Under the pieces are notes generated by a model. It was not told the origin of the DNA. It did no database searches and saw nothing but the letters and a program-made list of their open reading frames with translations. The position numbers and the translations under genes were made by a program. A stretch of 64,000 nucleotides of DNA from Clytia hemisphaerica (Eukaryota; Cnidaria; Hydrozoa; Leptothecata; Clytiidae), in assembly GCA_902728285.1 (NCBI GenBank), contig CACVBU010000367.1:1240001-1304000 (forward strand), in the 5' to 3' direction. Numbering within the stretch: the stretch's first letter is position 1; the number at the start of each line of letters is the position of its first letter. Positions 52,429-62,957 of the stretch are shown one piece after another.

Positions 52429-53075
52429 TGTGACACGGGTATTTTATCTGTGTATGACAAGACTGAATGGTCAGACCCTAATTCTTCCTAAAGTGTCACG
52501 CAATCCGAGTTCAAACAGGTAGCTTTCGCACGATCTATATATGAAGATATAGAAAGGCCAAGACACAAGAAACTGACAAGATAGATCTCCACTTAGAGAT
52601 ATAAAATAAAAAGTATTATTTTGAATTAGAACTTGTTACAAAGATGACGATTAGAAAATCAAATAAAACCTACTTAGTATATTAGTCTCTATCTTCCAGA
52701 CGTGTGGTATATGATAGCGTTATTCCGTTCAGATATAAGTCATCCGTTCAGACATAAGTCGTCCGATGTGAACTGTAGTTGCGAGATCTTGTTGCGCTTT
52801 ACTTCACGACCGTTCTCCTTTTCTCCGTTCTTCTTCTTTCCCTTTCGTTTTCTGTCTCCGGTTATCTCTCTCTTCTGTCATGTTTTTGGGTCCTTTTATA
52901 TCATTTTTCTGATATGCAATTTCACTATGGATTGTCGTTAGGACCCGGACGGAAGTCGTTTTGTGTATTATATAACGTCGTTTATGGGGCCTAGCGGAAG
53001 TGTCGTTAGCCCCCAAATTGATTTCCTGTTTTTTAGCAATTAATGTTTCTTATTACATGAAAACGCTTCATCACA
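52429..53075 (-). repeat. 5' LTR
   Basis: Contains TGATATAAAAGGACCC on the minus strand (about 52890-52906), a good TATA box position for retroelement transcription. Confidence 0.95.
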
Positions 53076-53972
53076 AACTGATAAGTGGTTTCTGTATGGG
53101 TAGAAAGTCTTGAGTGACAAGTCAGTTTATTTTTATATCCTCTAATAAGTTTCATTGCGGTTTTTCTCCTTAAAGTTACATTATAACAATCATTTCTATA
53201 ACACTATAACATCCGAGCTTAAGAATTTTGTGGTCTTCACAAAACTGGGTTTACACTATGATGAAGGTTTTCCTAAGGGGTTGTTTCCACTTTGAATACA
53301 TATCGTCGGTTCCTCATCTTTGAAATTAATATCGGCATGGTGTAAAAAGTCACGAAAAATGAAAAATGATTGACTCCTATGGGGTGTACTTCTTTTCTCT
53401 ATAACTTTGGGAGAAGGGAAGAATTCTAAAGAAACAGTTCACTTTGTTATACAATGTTTCATCTACAAGAGGAGAAAGAGAGATTCTTCTCAATGTTGCG
53501 AAATGAAAATATTGTGGAAAATTTCGTGCAGCTTCGCTGGTTAATATCACAGCATGATTTTTCAATATACAATATCCTTGAACTAAAAAAAAAAGAGAGA
53601 ACCAAAAAGTCATGACTCAAAACCACCCTCTGTTATATGTTATGGGATGCCAATGAAAGATTAATTTTTCCATCTATTCAGTATAATTGAAGTTATTCAT
53701 TTTACCCCATTACTAATTGATTTCCTTTTTTCATTGACAGAATTTGAAAACTGAATTGTTGAATCGTGAAAGAACACTATTGAAGGAATTGAAAGACGTC
53801 AAAGTTGCGTTCGTTACGCACTCTTGGATCGGTTACAAACACAGCCCGAAATAGTCATTTACGCAGAAGAAAAAAATCGAAAAGTTTTGATTTGTCATAT
53901 TCACAATTCTTTTGGTTGGGTTTGAGAAAGTTGGTATGCTATAAATTTTCGTTTGGTTGAAAAACTGTAATC
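53076..53972. other. 5' flank of RGM gene
   Basis: Non-coding. TTTCATTGACAG at 53731-53742 is a plausible 3' splice site of a 5'-UTR exon that would carry the start codon at 53973. No promoter assigned. Confidence 0.45.
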
Positions 53973-54701
53973 ATGAAATTCTACGCTATATTTGTATGTT
54001 GTATGGTTACAATAATAAACCTGGAGCTATGTTACGCCCAAAAAGAACCGCCTGCTGACAGTCAGCGTCGCCCGCGACCACCACTCATCGAAAAACCAAA
54101 TCTAGTTGAAGAAAAAGAAACTACGTCAAACGCTAACGAGAAGTCGACAGAGTTGGAAAAATCCGTGAAAAAGACGTCGCGCCGTGACTACAACAAACTG
54201 TGTAATATTTGTAGACAAATGTATATCATGTCGGATAAAGAATTTGAAGAGAAGAAAGATGTAGACAAGTTTTGTGTTCGCGTGAAGCAAGTTATGGAGT
54301 GCATGGCTTACCTGAAGAAAGAGCGTATCCAATGTGGCATGTTCTTCAACCTTGTCTTTCGTACGGGTGTTTTTATTCAGAACCGAAAACACAAATGCGA
54401 CGAACGCAACATCACAGTTGGCGACTTGGACAGTATTTTCAATAAGCGGGAAACGGAAAGTACAGAACGAGTGAACGTCGGTCAAAATTGCCGATACCGA
54501 AAACGTAATACTACACAAAGCAAACTTAAATACTGCGGGATGTTTGGAGACCCGCACTTAAAAACATTCTTAGGTGTTCGACAAACTTGTATCGTTGAAG
54601 GGACATGGACACTACTTGATAATGAGTATATGAAAGTGGAAGTCACCAATCGCATGGTTCAAAATGTTGATGTGTCTAGAGCCGCAACAGCAACCGAAAA
54701 G
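53973..54701 (+). CDS. Repulsive guidance molecule (RGM/hemojuvelin family), first coding exon
   Basis: 243 codons ending K|GTATTA, phase 0. Residues 1-22 form a signal peptide (MKFYAIFVCCMVTIINLELC). A low-complexity polar segment (23-70) precedes the RGM N-terminal domain (about 75-175; Cys 77, 80, 101, 110, 121, 142, 173). The partial von Willebrand D domain opens with CGMFGDPHLKTF at 188-199. GDPH is the conserved site where RGMs self-cleave between Asp193 and Pro194. CIVEGTWTLLDNEYMKVEVT and RAATATEK match the RGM family order. RGMs are GPI-anchored ligands of neogenin and BMP co-receptors. NIT at 146-148 is a potential N-glycosylation site. Confidence 0.93.
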
Positions 54702-54835
54702 GTATTAACTTTTGATTGCTTTTTATCTCTCTATCATGTCTCTCTTTCTCATGTCTGTTTGTATATATTTGTCCTCGTGATCTCCAAATTACGCACTGGT
54801 ATCCGTCAAAATGGATAGAATATATTTGTCATTTT

Positions 54836-54924
54836 CCCAGCTGGCACACAACGTTGTTTCAACGTTTATCTAACGTCCATTTAACGTTAGATTAACGTTT
54901 AAACAACGTTGTGTGCCAGTTGGG
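54836..54924. repeat. Small palindromic element, third copy
   Basis: Starts CCCAGCTGGCACACAACGTT and ends AACGTTGTGTGCCAGTTGGG; same family as 25855 and 27304. Confidence 0.9.
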
Positions 54925-55156
54925 ATTATTTAGATACACGTCCTAGTTCTCGAGTTCTCTCTGAGTGGACCAATTTACAAGATATTCGTGTGTAATTTTT
55001 ATGGAACTAGTGAGAACTAGAGCTAAATTAATTGCTACACCCTTATGTCTCAAGTTTAACCGGCCGGCGCTTTATTTTTCATAAATTTAAGGTCTGCATA
55101 TTGAAACGTTTTGGTTTTCGGATTTTTCTGATTTCAGTCGAGTTTCGTTAGTTTAG

Positions 55157-56170
55157 TTCTCAACTTCAGTTGAGTTAGAATCTGAGAATGTGTGTGTGTG
55201 TGTCTGTCTGTCTGTGTGTGTGTGTATGTCCCAAAACTTTGGGGCAGCCTGGAGACTTCAAAAATTGTTCGATTTGGCTGAAATTTGACACACGTGTTCC
55301 TTGGGTGAATATCTGGGGGTGTTTTTTTCATTTTTCAAAATTTTTGATTTTTGGGGCCTGGGGACGAGTTTTCGCCAAAACGAGGCTAAAACTTTGGGGC
55401 AGCCTGGAGACTTCAAAAATTGTTCGATTTGGCTGAAATTTTGCACACTTGTTCCTTGGGTGAATATCTGGGGGTGTTTTTTTCATTTTTCAAAAATTTT
55501 GATTTTTGGGGCCTGGGGACGAGTTTTTCGCCAAAACGAGGCTAAAACTTTGGGGCAGCCTGGAGACTTCAAAAATTGTTCGATCTGGCTGAAATTTTGC
55601 ACACGTGTTCCTTGGGTGAATATCTGGGGGTGTTTTTTTCATTTTTCAAAAATTTTGATTTTTGGGGCCTGGGGACGAGTTTTTCGCCAAAACGAGGCTA
55701 AAATTTTGGGGCAGCCTGGAGACTTCAAAAATTGTTCGATCTGGCTGAAATTTTGCACACTTGTTCCTTGGGTGAATATCTGGGGGTGTTTTTTTTCATT
55801 TTTCAAAAATTTTGATTTTTGGGGCCTGGGGACGAGTTTTTCGCCAAAACGAGGCTAAAACTTTGGGGCAGCCTGGAGACTTCAAAAATTGTTCGATTTG
55901 GCTAAAATTTTGCACACTTGTTCCTTGGGTGAATATCTGGGGGAGCTTTTTGCATTTTTCAAAAATTTAGATTTTTGGGGCCTGGGGACGAGTTTTTTGC
56001 CAAAACGAGGCTAAAGCTTTGAAGCAGCCTACAGGCCTCCAAAATGGTCGGATTTGGTTGAAATTTGGCACACTTGTTCATTGGGTAAATATCTGGGGGT
56101 CTACAATTGGGCCTATGAATAATTTGAAGCCACTGAAGTTGAGCCCAGTGCGTTGCGCACGTTCGACTAT
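55157..56170 (+). mobile_element. 155-bp tandem-repeat element, copy 2
   Basis: Same ends as 37025-37723 in the opposite orientation: TTCTCAACTTCAGTTGAG (55157) and GCGCACGTTCGACTAT (56170). Six units, landmarks GCAGCCTGGAGACTTCAAAA at about 55246, 55400, 55556, 55711, 55868 and 56024. TTTA lies at both edges (55152-55155, 56171-56174), possibly the target duplication. CTCAACTTCAGT is inverted near both ends. Confidence 0.9.
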
Positions 56171-59100
56171 TTTACAGTTCGAATTGATAAATAGATCCCA
56201 AAGGTTTTTAATAATTCATTCCGCACAAAGAAAAGGGGTCTTTATAGCGAAAAGGGGGCGGGCTATTATTGTAATCTATCTTCCCTTAATTAAATCCCGT
56301 GTTTCTATGTAAAAATGTTAGAATGTGAGAAAATTATAATTCCGTTCTGTTTCTTTTTTCGAACACTGAAATCCTAATCCCAACAAAAATTTCAATCCAG
56401 TAAAGCCTTAATGACAACAAAAATTTTGAAAACTGGATAGATAACGTTTTATTTGATTAGACTGGACCCTTCATTTATACGGAAGTGGATTTAAAATTTA
56501 ATCTCCCAGGCTATAATCGACTTTTCACTTACAGGGAATCATTAGATAAATATTTAGAGATAAGTAACTAGGCTATAATCGGGTTGTATTGAGTCTTTGG
56601 ATAAACAGCTTAGAAGCTTATTTTAGATTTGTTGATTTTTCTTAAAATCTTTTCTTAGTTGACACGCTCTTGCGTGTATAACTTACTGTGTTACTCTGTA
56701 ACATAAAGTCTCTGCCGAAAGTCTTATCCCAAGTGTCAGAAAGTAAAACTGTAGTCTGGAGTCGTTAATTTCCCGTGTAATACAATAATATGGGTGTTAT
56801 ACGATAATACGATAATTGTTACGGGATAGTATCACATTGCATAAACTACAATTTGTCCTTTCCGTCATTTTTTGCATATCTTTTACATTGTCTGAATTAG
56901 TCCTCCAGCGTATACTAGACTTGTAAAACTACGTTTTAAAAGAGCACCGTCACTGGTTTCAGCAGATTGTGGGGTATTTTTACAGTTCGTCTTGCTCTCT
57001 TTGTGCAAGAGACAGTCTTACAGTTGTGAAGCTGCGTTTAAAAACGTTCTTTCGAAGCGAATGAACTCTCACAGTTCTTAACTGTGTTTCTATACTCATT
57101 CTTTTTCGCAATAAAAACTAACTTTTATTTATTTTTCAAGCATCGCGACCTCTTTTCTGATTGTCTTTAATACTAATGACAGCATGTCACTCTTTTTATC
57201 ATCATATCACTATAAACCGGTAATTTTTTTGTCCGGGAATTAATACAGGATATTACCGGGGTTCTGCACTTTGCATATCTATGAGAAAGCTGTTCCTTTG
57301 ATCATTTAGTATACTAGTGAATATCTTTTTCTCATCAAAAACTCGTTAAAAAGTGAAAACGGCGCCCCGATCAAGTCTTGCGAACTTTCTCATAGAATTT
57401 CGAAACAGAAATCTCGCATGAATAAATTTTAGAACATTCGCTTATGGTTTATTTTGGACAGTTTACTTTCATTTAAACCTTACTAAAGAGAGTTTGAAAC
57501 TTTCTTATAAAACGATCATGTTTTTTTTTAGTATATGAGTTCTAATATTGATTTTCTCATTCCGTTTTAAGCGATCAGTTCTCGCATTCTGGTCACGAAT
57601 TTCGAAGGTCTTCTTTTTAACATTGTACTAACAAATCAGTGCCGATTCAATTAGAATTCAATTTTGATAAAAATGGCACCTCATTGGAATCATATATCTT
57701 TATTTATTTGAAGTGAAAAGAACGTTTTGATTGTAAAGCACTTTTCTAACATCTTCATAAGAGGTTTCGAGGCTGCTTTTTTCTCATGATTCTGTGATTT
57801 TACGGATAACTTTTTATTAAACCGGGGGTATTGTGGTTTTTGATCTCCTACATCTCCTACTTTGTTTTAAATGGATAACGAGACTATTCTAATTTTCCTA
57901 TCGGGACCACCAAATAAAAGCAAATTTGCAATTTCTTCGAGCTCCAATATTATCAGCAATTATCGGTAGAAGTAATAGCTACCCAACTCTATATTGGATG
58001 AGTTCCAACGATTTGACTTCAAGTATTTGATTATTCTAAGTAAAACTAGATCTAAAGAATTCTCAATTGGTTTTCCAGAAAGCATTTAGGATAAATAAAT
58101 AAATCTCGATGTAATGAAAAATCAACAGTTTCTTTTTTAATTGAACTGTTTACAAATCCATTTTATCCCCACCTGATATTTCTATCAAAATTTGAAACAG
58201 TTCAAACAAAGGATAAGTAAGTTTAATTTCATATCATAGTAAATTTTGATAAAGGCTTACAGTAGTAGAAAACTTGTCAATTTTATAGTGCTTATAAGAT
58301 ATGTTATGCTTTCCCGATTTTACCTTTTTTACATCTCTCTTTTTTAAGAATGTTATAGACGCAAGTACATTCAAACTTCTTATAATTCATAATGAATTTC
58401 GATTATTATTTTAAGCGGTGCTGAAATGCGTTGTCTTTTAAAATATTGAAAGTACCAAAGATGGGTGGTTTAAGAGATCTGTCATTTTGAATATTATTCA
58501 CAATTTTGTGTCTTTTCATTATGTTCTTAGATGTTTTTAAACCTCTATGTGTGTGTATTTTGTCAAACAGAAATAATTGTACAAAACTCTTAAGAGAAAG
58601 GGAAAGTTGGGAGAGATAATATTATCATTCCCCGCCTTCTTTCTCATTACGATTTCCCCTCCTCATAAAAGGATATCCCTTTCAAATAGTAGAAAAATTA
58701 TCATCAAATCAAAAAATTGATTTATTTATCTTCCCCTAAACTCTCTCCTCAATTTAAAATTGGATCGTTCCGGTCAATGTTATATCTTTCCGTTTTAACC
58801 CTTTCTTTTATAAGTATTCCGAGACTTATGGTTTGGTCTTGTAACAATATGATTTGTTTTTTTTTTTAAGACAAATACACCCCTGTTTCAGGGATTGACA
58901 AGAATCGTTTAGCCAGTAGATAAAGAATAAGGAAGATCAAAAAGAAAATGTCCTGTTTAAGATTCTAGTGTCGTCTGTTCAAAAACCATGTAATGGTTTT
59001 CACATTTTGTAGTATCTTTCCCAGTGGGAATAACTTTATTTCTCATGGGGATATTTCACGGGTAATTTTTGCAATGATAGTCTTTCACTTGGCCTGATAC

Positions 59101-59224
59101 AGGGGTGTAGCAACAGTTTGAAAAAATACAGGGAGAAACGAAAGGTCAAATGAACTTCACTGAGATCTTGTCTTTCGTATATTTTTAGCACTTATCTAAT
59201 GACTGTTCATTTTTTCCTCAATAG

Positions 59225-59932
59225 ATCGCTATCCAATTCAAAGAACGTGACTTAGTTTGTTCTCAAGAGAAAAATTACGTTGCCACATCTCAATACCTAC
59301 CCGAAGCTTTCTCCGATGGTTCACGTACGAACGGCCCGCCTGGTTGCTTGACGACCATTTCCAAATATGACCAAGATTCAGTAAAACTAAAAGCTTGTCG
59401 CTCCAACACTACCATTTTGATTCGTCGCGTTGGTAGATATCTAACGTTCAATATCTTATCACCCTTCGAGATTGTAAACAAATCCAGTGGACTTTGTCAT
59501 GGTGGATGTCCAACCAGTGAACTTTTCGATTATCTCTCTTTCTTTGCAAACCTCATCAACCAAAATGACGTCACCAATGACATAAGAACGGCACCGCGCT
59601 CCAATGACGTCAGTGTTACGTCACAACTTTCGTATCACGAAGCAATGCACTTGTGCTCAGTGAGAAATGTAACAGACTTTTATTACGACTCTTGTGTCTT
59701 CGATCTTTTGATGACTGGAGAAAGACAATTTTCACTAGCAGCTAAGCTGGCAATGCTTGATGCACAGAGCATGGACCCTAAGTTACGACTGCGCCGCTCT
59801 AATAGCGTTGTATTACAAGTCGCCAGTCAACAGCAGCAGAGAGTACAGCATTATTCATCATCAAGGACTTTAACTCACTCTTCTGTACTGGTAGTATTAC
59901 TGACCTTATGGTGTGTACTAGCCCTAAGGTGA
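59225..59932 (+). CDS. Repulsive guidance molecule, last coding exon
   Basis: Enters in phase 0 (IAIQFKERDLVCSQEKNY) and encodes 235 residues, for a total of 478, slightly longer than typical RGMs. It completes the vWD-like domain: AFSDGSRTNG, ILIRRVGRYLTFNI, CHGGCPTSE, then SCVFDLLMTGERQFSLAA, which matches the family's conserved SCVFDLLTTGD segment. The C-terminus (SVLVVLLTLWCVLALR) is a hydrophobic GPI-attachment signal with a Ser-rich stretch before it. NTT (near 59405), NKS and NVT are possible glycosylation sites. Polyglutamine QQQQ lies before the tail. Confidence 0.93.
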   Translation: MAIQFKERDLVCSQEKNYVATSQYLPEAFSDGSRTNGPPGCLTTISKYDQDSVKLKACRSNTTILIRRVGRYLTFNILSPFEIVNKSSGLCHGGCPTSELFDYLSFFANLINQNDVTNDIRTAPRSNDVSVTSQLSYHEAMHLCSVRNVTDFYYDSCVFDLLMTGERQFSLAAKLAMLDAQSMDPKLRLRRSNSVVLQVASQQQQRVQHYSSSRTLTHSSVLVVLLTLWCVLALR

Positions 59933-60025
59933 CAGCATTAAAGCCCTGGTCAGACTGTAGATGATTTTAAATTATGTTCACATTATGAGTTGTTTTTTGT
60001 TTTTATTCAGAGTGTTTGTTGGGTA

Positions 60026-60584
60026 CACCGAACTCTAAAATTATGGATTTCCACTCAACAGCTGAAACTGAACAAGCAAAATTATTAAGCTTAGTTTCCA
60101 CTGTGTGATAACATGTGATAATGTGTGACAGACAGCCTGTCTGGAACACACTATCACAAAATAAAATTCTATCTCATAGTGGAAACGTTTAAAAAGAGTT
60201 TTTATCACGCGTTATCACACTGTGACAACGTGTGATAGTGTGTTCTTGGATTGAAATGAATTTCAATCCAAGAACACGAAAATTGTGTGAGATAACGTGT
60301 GACAAGAAAGTTCAAAAGGCGCCCCGACACACCTGGTGTATTCTACGTCACATTTCTTTGTTATTTCAATTTTCCTTTGTTAAAAATATAATAGAAAGCA
60401 AATTCCATAGTTTGCTATCACAAATTTTCCCTCTTTCTACGAGCGGATATGACAGATGCGTTTCCACTAAACAAAATTTTATCTCAAGTTTTTTGTCACA
60501 CACTATCACACACTATCACAAGTTATCACACAGTGGAAACCAAGCTTGAGACTTCCATTTCAATCCTTATTTTAGAGTTCGGTG
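60026..60584. mobile_element. hAT-like MITE downstream of RGM
   Basis: Ends CACCGAACTCTAAAAT (60026-60041) and inverse (60569-60584). GTTGGGTA on the left and GTTGGATA on the right form an 8-bp duplication with one change. Inner inverted blocks are TTTCCACTGTGTGATAACAT (60093) and its mirror (60519-60543), with TGTGATA repeats and an ATTTCAATCCAAGAACAC hairpin at 60240-60275. It begins within 100 bp of the RGM stop, so it may lie in the 3' UTR. Confidence 0.8.
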
Positions 60585-61590
60585 GTTGGATACCTGTTTT
60601 GGATGGGTCTCGCAATACCACTATAGTATTTTTTATCACAAATAAATTAAAAAGGGTGGTTGGGAATATTTTATGGTTCCCATACCTCCTTTTTAGAAAT
60701 TTTATGCATTGTTATAAATTTATAGAAGAGAGAGAAAAATGAATGATATATATTTTTGAGAGTGATAATTTCAAAAAGAGAATTTTTTAGTTTCTATTGA
60801 GCGTGCGAGTGTGCGAAGTGCGAGCGTGCGAGCGGTGCGAGCGTGAAAAATGGAGAGATTTAAGTTATATTTGAAAAAAGTTAAAATTGTTTATGTTTTT
60901 TTCGCCACGTTTTTGACGTCCTTGTACACATTTGAATGTGAATATAAAAAAACAATATTAATATTATTATTATTTACTGCGCTATTTTTTTGCTTATTTT
61001 TCTGTTCAATTTATTATTTTTAACACTTAAAATTTTCATACAACTGTTCAAGACTGGCTGCACTACTGCACTCTAAAAATTGAGCGTGAAAAACAATCAA
61101 ACTTGAACTTCTTAGTAGCAGAAGAAAGTTTGTCTTAACAGTTTTAATATTTTTGGCCCAGCTAGCTTTAGCGTAGTGGGCCTTTCATTAGCATTCTGCC
61201 CGGTGTCAGTGTGTAACAATTTACTAGGCGATACGCGTTTTCAAGCACAGCACAGGCTAGTACATATTGTGAAGGATTTGATTGGCTGTTAGAACATGAT
61301 TGACAGAATAAAAAACAATTGAAATCGTCTTTATTGGTTGAAAACATGAAAGGAGAAAATACAATTAACTATTAAAACTATAAGAATATAACAGATGTAG
61401 TACGTTTTAAGAAAAACAATGTGATTTACACAGAAATAACCGTAACAAACCTTCTTCTCTTTAGGAAGATGTTCTTTTAAAAAAGTTGTTTATACATTTC
61501 TCTATCATGTGAACAGTTCAGTTGTTCACGTGTTAGGAAAAAAACATCTCTCTATATAAGATTAAATATTATGAATTATTTCTCATTGTT
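60585..61590. other. No gene seen
   Basis: AT-rich. A GTGCGAGC-rich stretch lies at 60800-60845. Nothing else supported. Confidence 0.45.
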
Positions 61591-61593
61591 GTA

Positions 61594-61665
61594 AATAAGA
61601 GAAGTCGAATGGTCTAAGGCGTCTGTGACTTGTATTAGCGACTCCAGGTTCAAATCCCCTCTGCT
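61594..61665 (+). tRNA. tRNA-like segment (pseudogene or SINE head)
   Basis: AGTCGAATGGTCTAAGGC resembles a D-arm/A-box region and GGTTCAAATCC a B box, followed by CCTCTGCTAC as the 3' acceptor strand. The 5' acceptor strand does not pair (AAATAAGAG where GTAGCAG is expected), and the anticodon arm is irregular. Followed at about 61712 by GCCCTCTGGGCTTC, also seen near 27468, so a tRNA-derived SINE is more likely than a working tRNA gene. Confidence 0.4.
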
Positions 61666-61669
61666 ACTC

Positions 61670-62215
61670 AAGTCTTGTTCAGTTTATATTTTTATTCGCT
61701 GGGCCTTCATGCCCTCTGGGCTTCTTGTTTTTGTTTCTTTTGTTTTTATTTTTTTGCTTACTTGATTTTTGTTCCCATTTTGCAGAGTTCTGAAAATGAT
61801 AAATTTGCACGAATTTTTGAAAAACAAGAGCTGAAAATCTTTAATACAGTGAAAATTCTACATATTGAAAGTTTTACCATCGTAAATTACAGGTTCTCTC
61901 ATTTTATATTTTTTTCAGTTAAAATTTATTTTTCAATCATCCAGCCCCTAAGTTTTATTTATTTTATATTTTTTGCTCACTCACTGTTTTTATTTTATAG
62001 TGATTTCACACCTATTAATTTTACCCCTCTTTTTCATCATTATTTTTTTTTGAAAAAAAGGAGGAGTTTTATTCCGTTGGAAATTAGAAAGACAGAAGCA
62101 AAAATGAAAAAAAGAAAGCAAAAGAAATGACACGAAACGTTTTTACTCGTTCCTTTACTTTTCCTTACACCCTCTGGTTATCGGAAAAGCCTTTGAAACT
62201 TCTGAGGGGGTTTAT
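61670..62215. other. T-rich, no supported gene
   Basis: A Phe-rich open stretch (61675-62130) reflects T-rich composition only. Confidence 0.5.
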
Positions 62216-62412
62216 CTAAAGAATCCTGCATTACTAAAAATAGACAAAAAGAACGACAAATTTCATAAAGAACGACATATTTCGCCGTCCACAACCCCGA
62301 CCGACCGCACCACCCCTAGAGATGCATTCCTTTTCGTTTATCACGGGAATTAATTACATGTGGTCTAAAATAACGACAAATTACGCATGCGTGTTACAAT
62401 GCAGGATCCTTT
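62216..62412. repeat. Small inverted-end element (candidate MITE)
   Basis: CTAAAGAATCCTGCATT (62216) and AATGCAGGATCCTTTAG (about 62396-62412) are inverse with one change. About 197 bp, containing AACGACAAATT repeats. Confidence 0.5.
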
Positions 62413-62957
62413 AGAGCAACAGACTGTCTCATCAAAGTTTAGCCTGTTTTCCCTCACAAACTCGTTCCCAGTCTCGGAGATTCTGATACACTTTAATTTG
62501 GATGGATGTGATTTTTTAACATTTTCGAGCCAAAATGGTCTTGAAATTACTTCACTTAAATTTACAAAAGTACGAGTTTAGACAAAGCTCGACAAAATTG
62601 AATATTATATTCACTCTCCAGACAATTTTTTTTTCTTTTTTGTATTTTGCCAAAATAGCCCCTAAAATTGCTCAAAAAACGCAAAAAGGTTTAGCCCAGT
62701 TTTAGCCTGTCATTCGCCAAAATAAGTGAATTTATTTACGGTTTCGTAGAAAATCAAATCAGGAAAAGGTAAGGGGCGTTCTTTTTAGACTGGGCGGTTT
62801 TTCGTATTTGGGAATTTTATCGTTCTGTAAATTATAGCTTTTCGGACTTTCTGCGTGGTCATAAAAATGGTAGATTTCAAGGAGTACATCACACGTCGTT
62901 CAAACCTGTTCAAGTCGTATTCTAGAAAGGAGGATGTTTAAGAAAATCAAAAGCATT
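62413..62957. other. Leader of DIRS-like element
   Basis: Possible terminal repeat and leader; TTTAGCCTG occurs at about 62440 and 62702. A short frame (62868-62940, MVDFKEYITRRSNLF) stops just before the Gag start. No inverted terminal repeat can be tested with one end visible. Confidence 0.35.

Larger units (their letters stand above)
46945..53075 (-). mobile_element. Non-autonomous LTR retrotransposon encoding a repeat protein
   Basis: LTRs of 648 bp (46945-47592) and 647 bp (52429-53075) start TGTGATGAAGCG and end CCGTGTCACA on the minus strand. They differ by a few substitutions and one base of length. AACT flanks both sides (46941-46944, 53076-53079). One base inside the 5' LTR is TGGAGGTTCTACCGAGAT (52410-52427), like a primer-binding site for a tRNA-Gln-type 3' end; GGTTGGGAGGAG (47593-47604) is a polypurine tract against the 3' LTR. 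The 4.8-kb interior has no protease, RT, RNase H or integrase on either strand, only the repeat-protein gene in sense orientation. It must be mobilised in trans if active. Confidence 0.9.
54702..59224 (+). other. Intron of RGM gene
   Basis: GT at 54702, AG at 59223-59224 (TTTTTTCCTCAATAG). It contains the small palindromic element at 54836 and the tandem-repeat element at 55157. From 56171 on I see AT-rich unique sequence without further genes or RNAs. Confidence 0.9.

Noticed and set aside
46945-53075. Interpretation as two copies of a solo repeat flanking a host gene
   Set aside because: Matching target duplication, PBS and PPT positions and sense orientation of the gene fit a single LTR element better; not fully excluded.
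54126-54557. 143-codon minus-strand frame
   Set aside because: Antisense shadow of the RGM exon.
61675-62130. 151-codon Phe-rich frame
   Set aside because: Explained by T-rich sequence.
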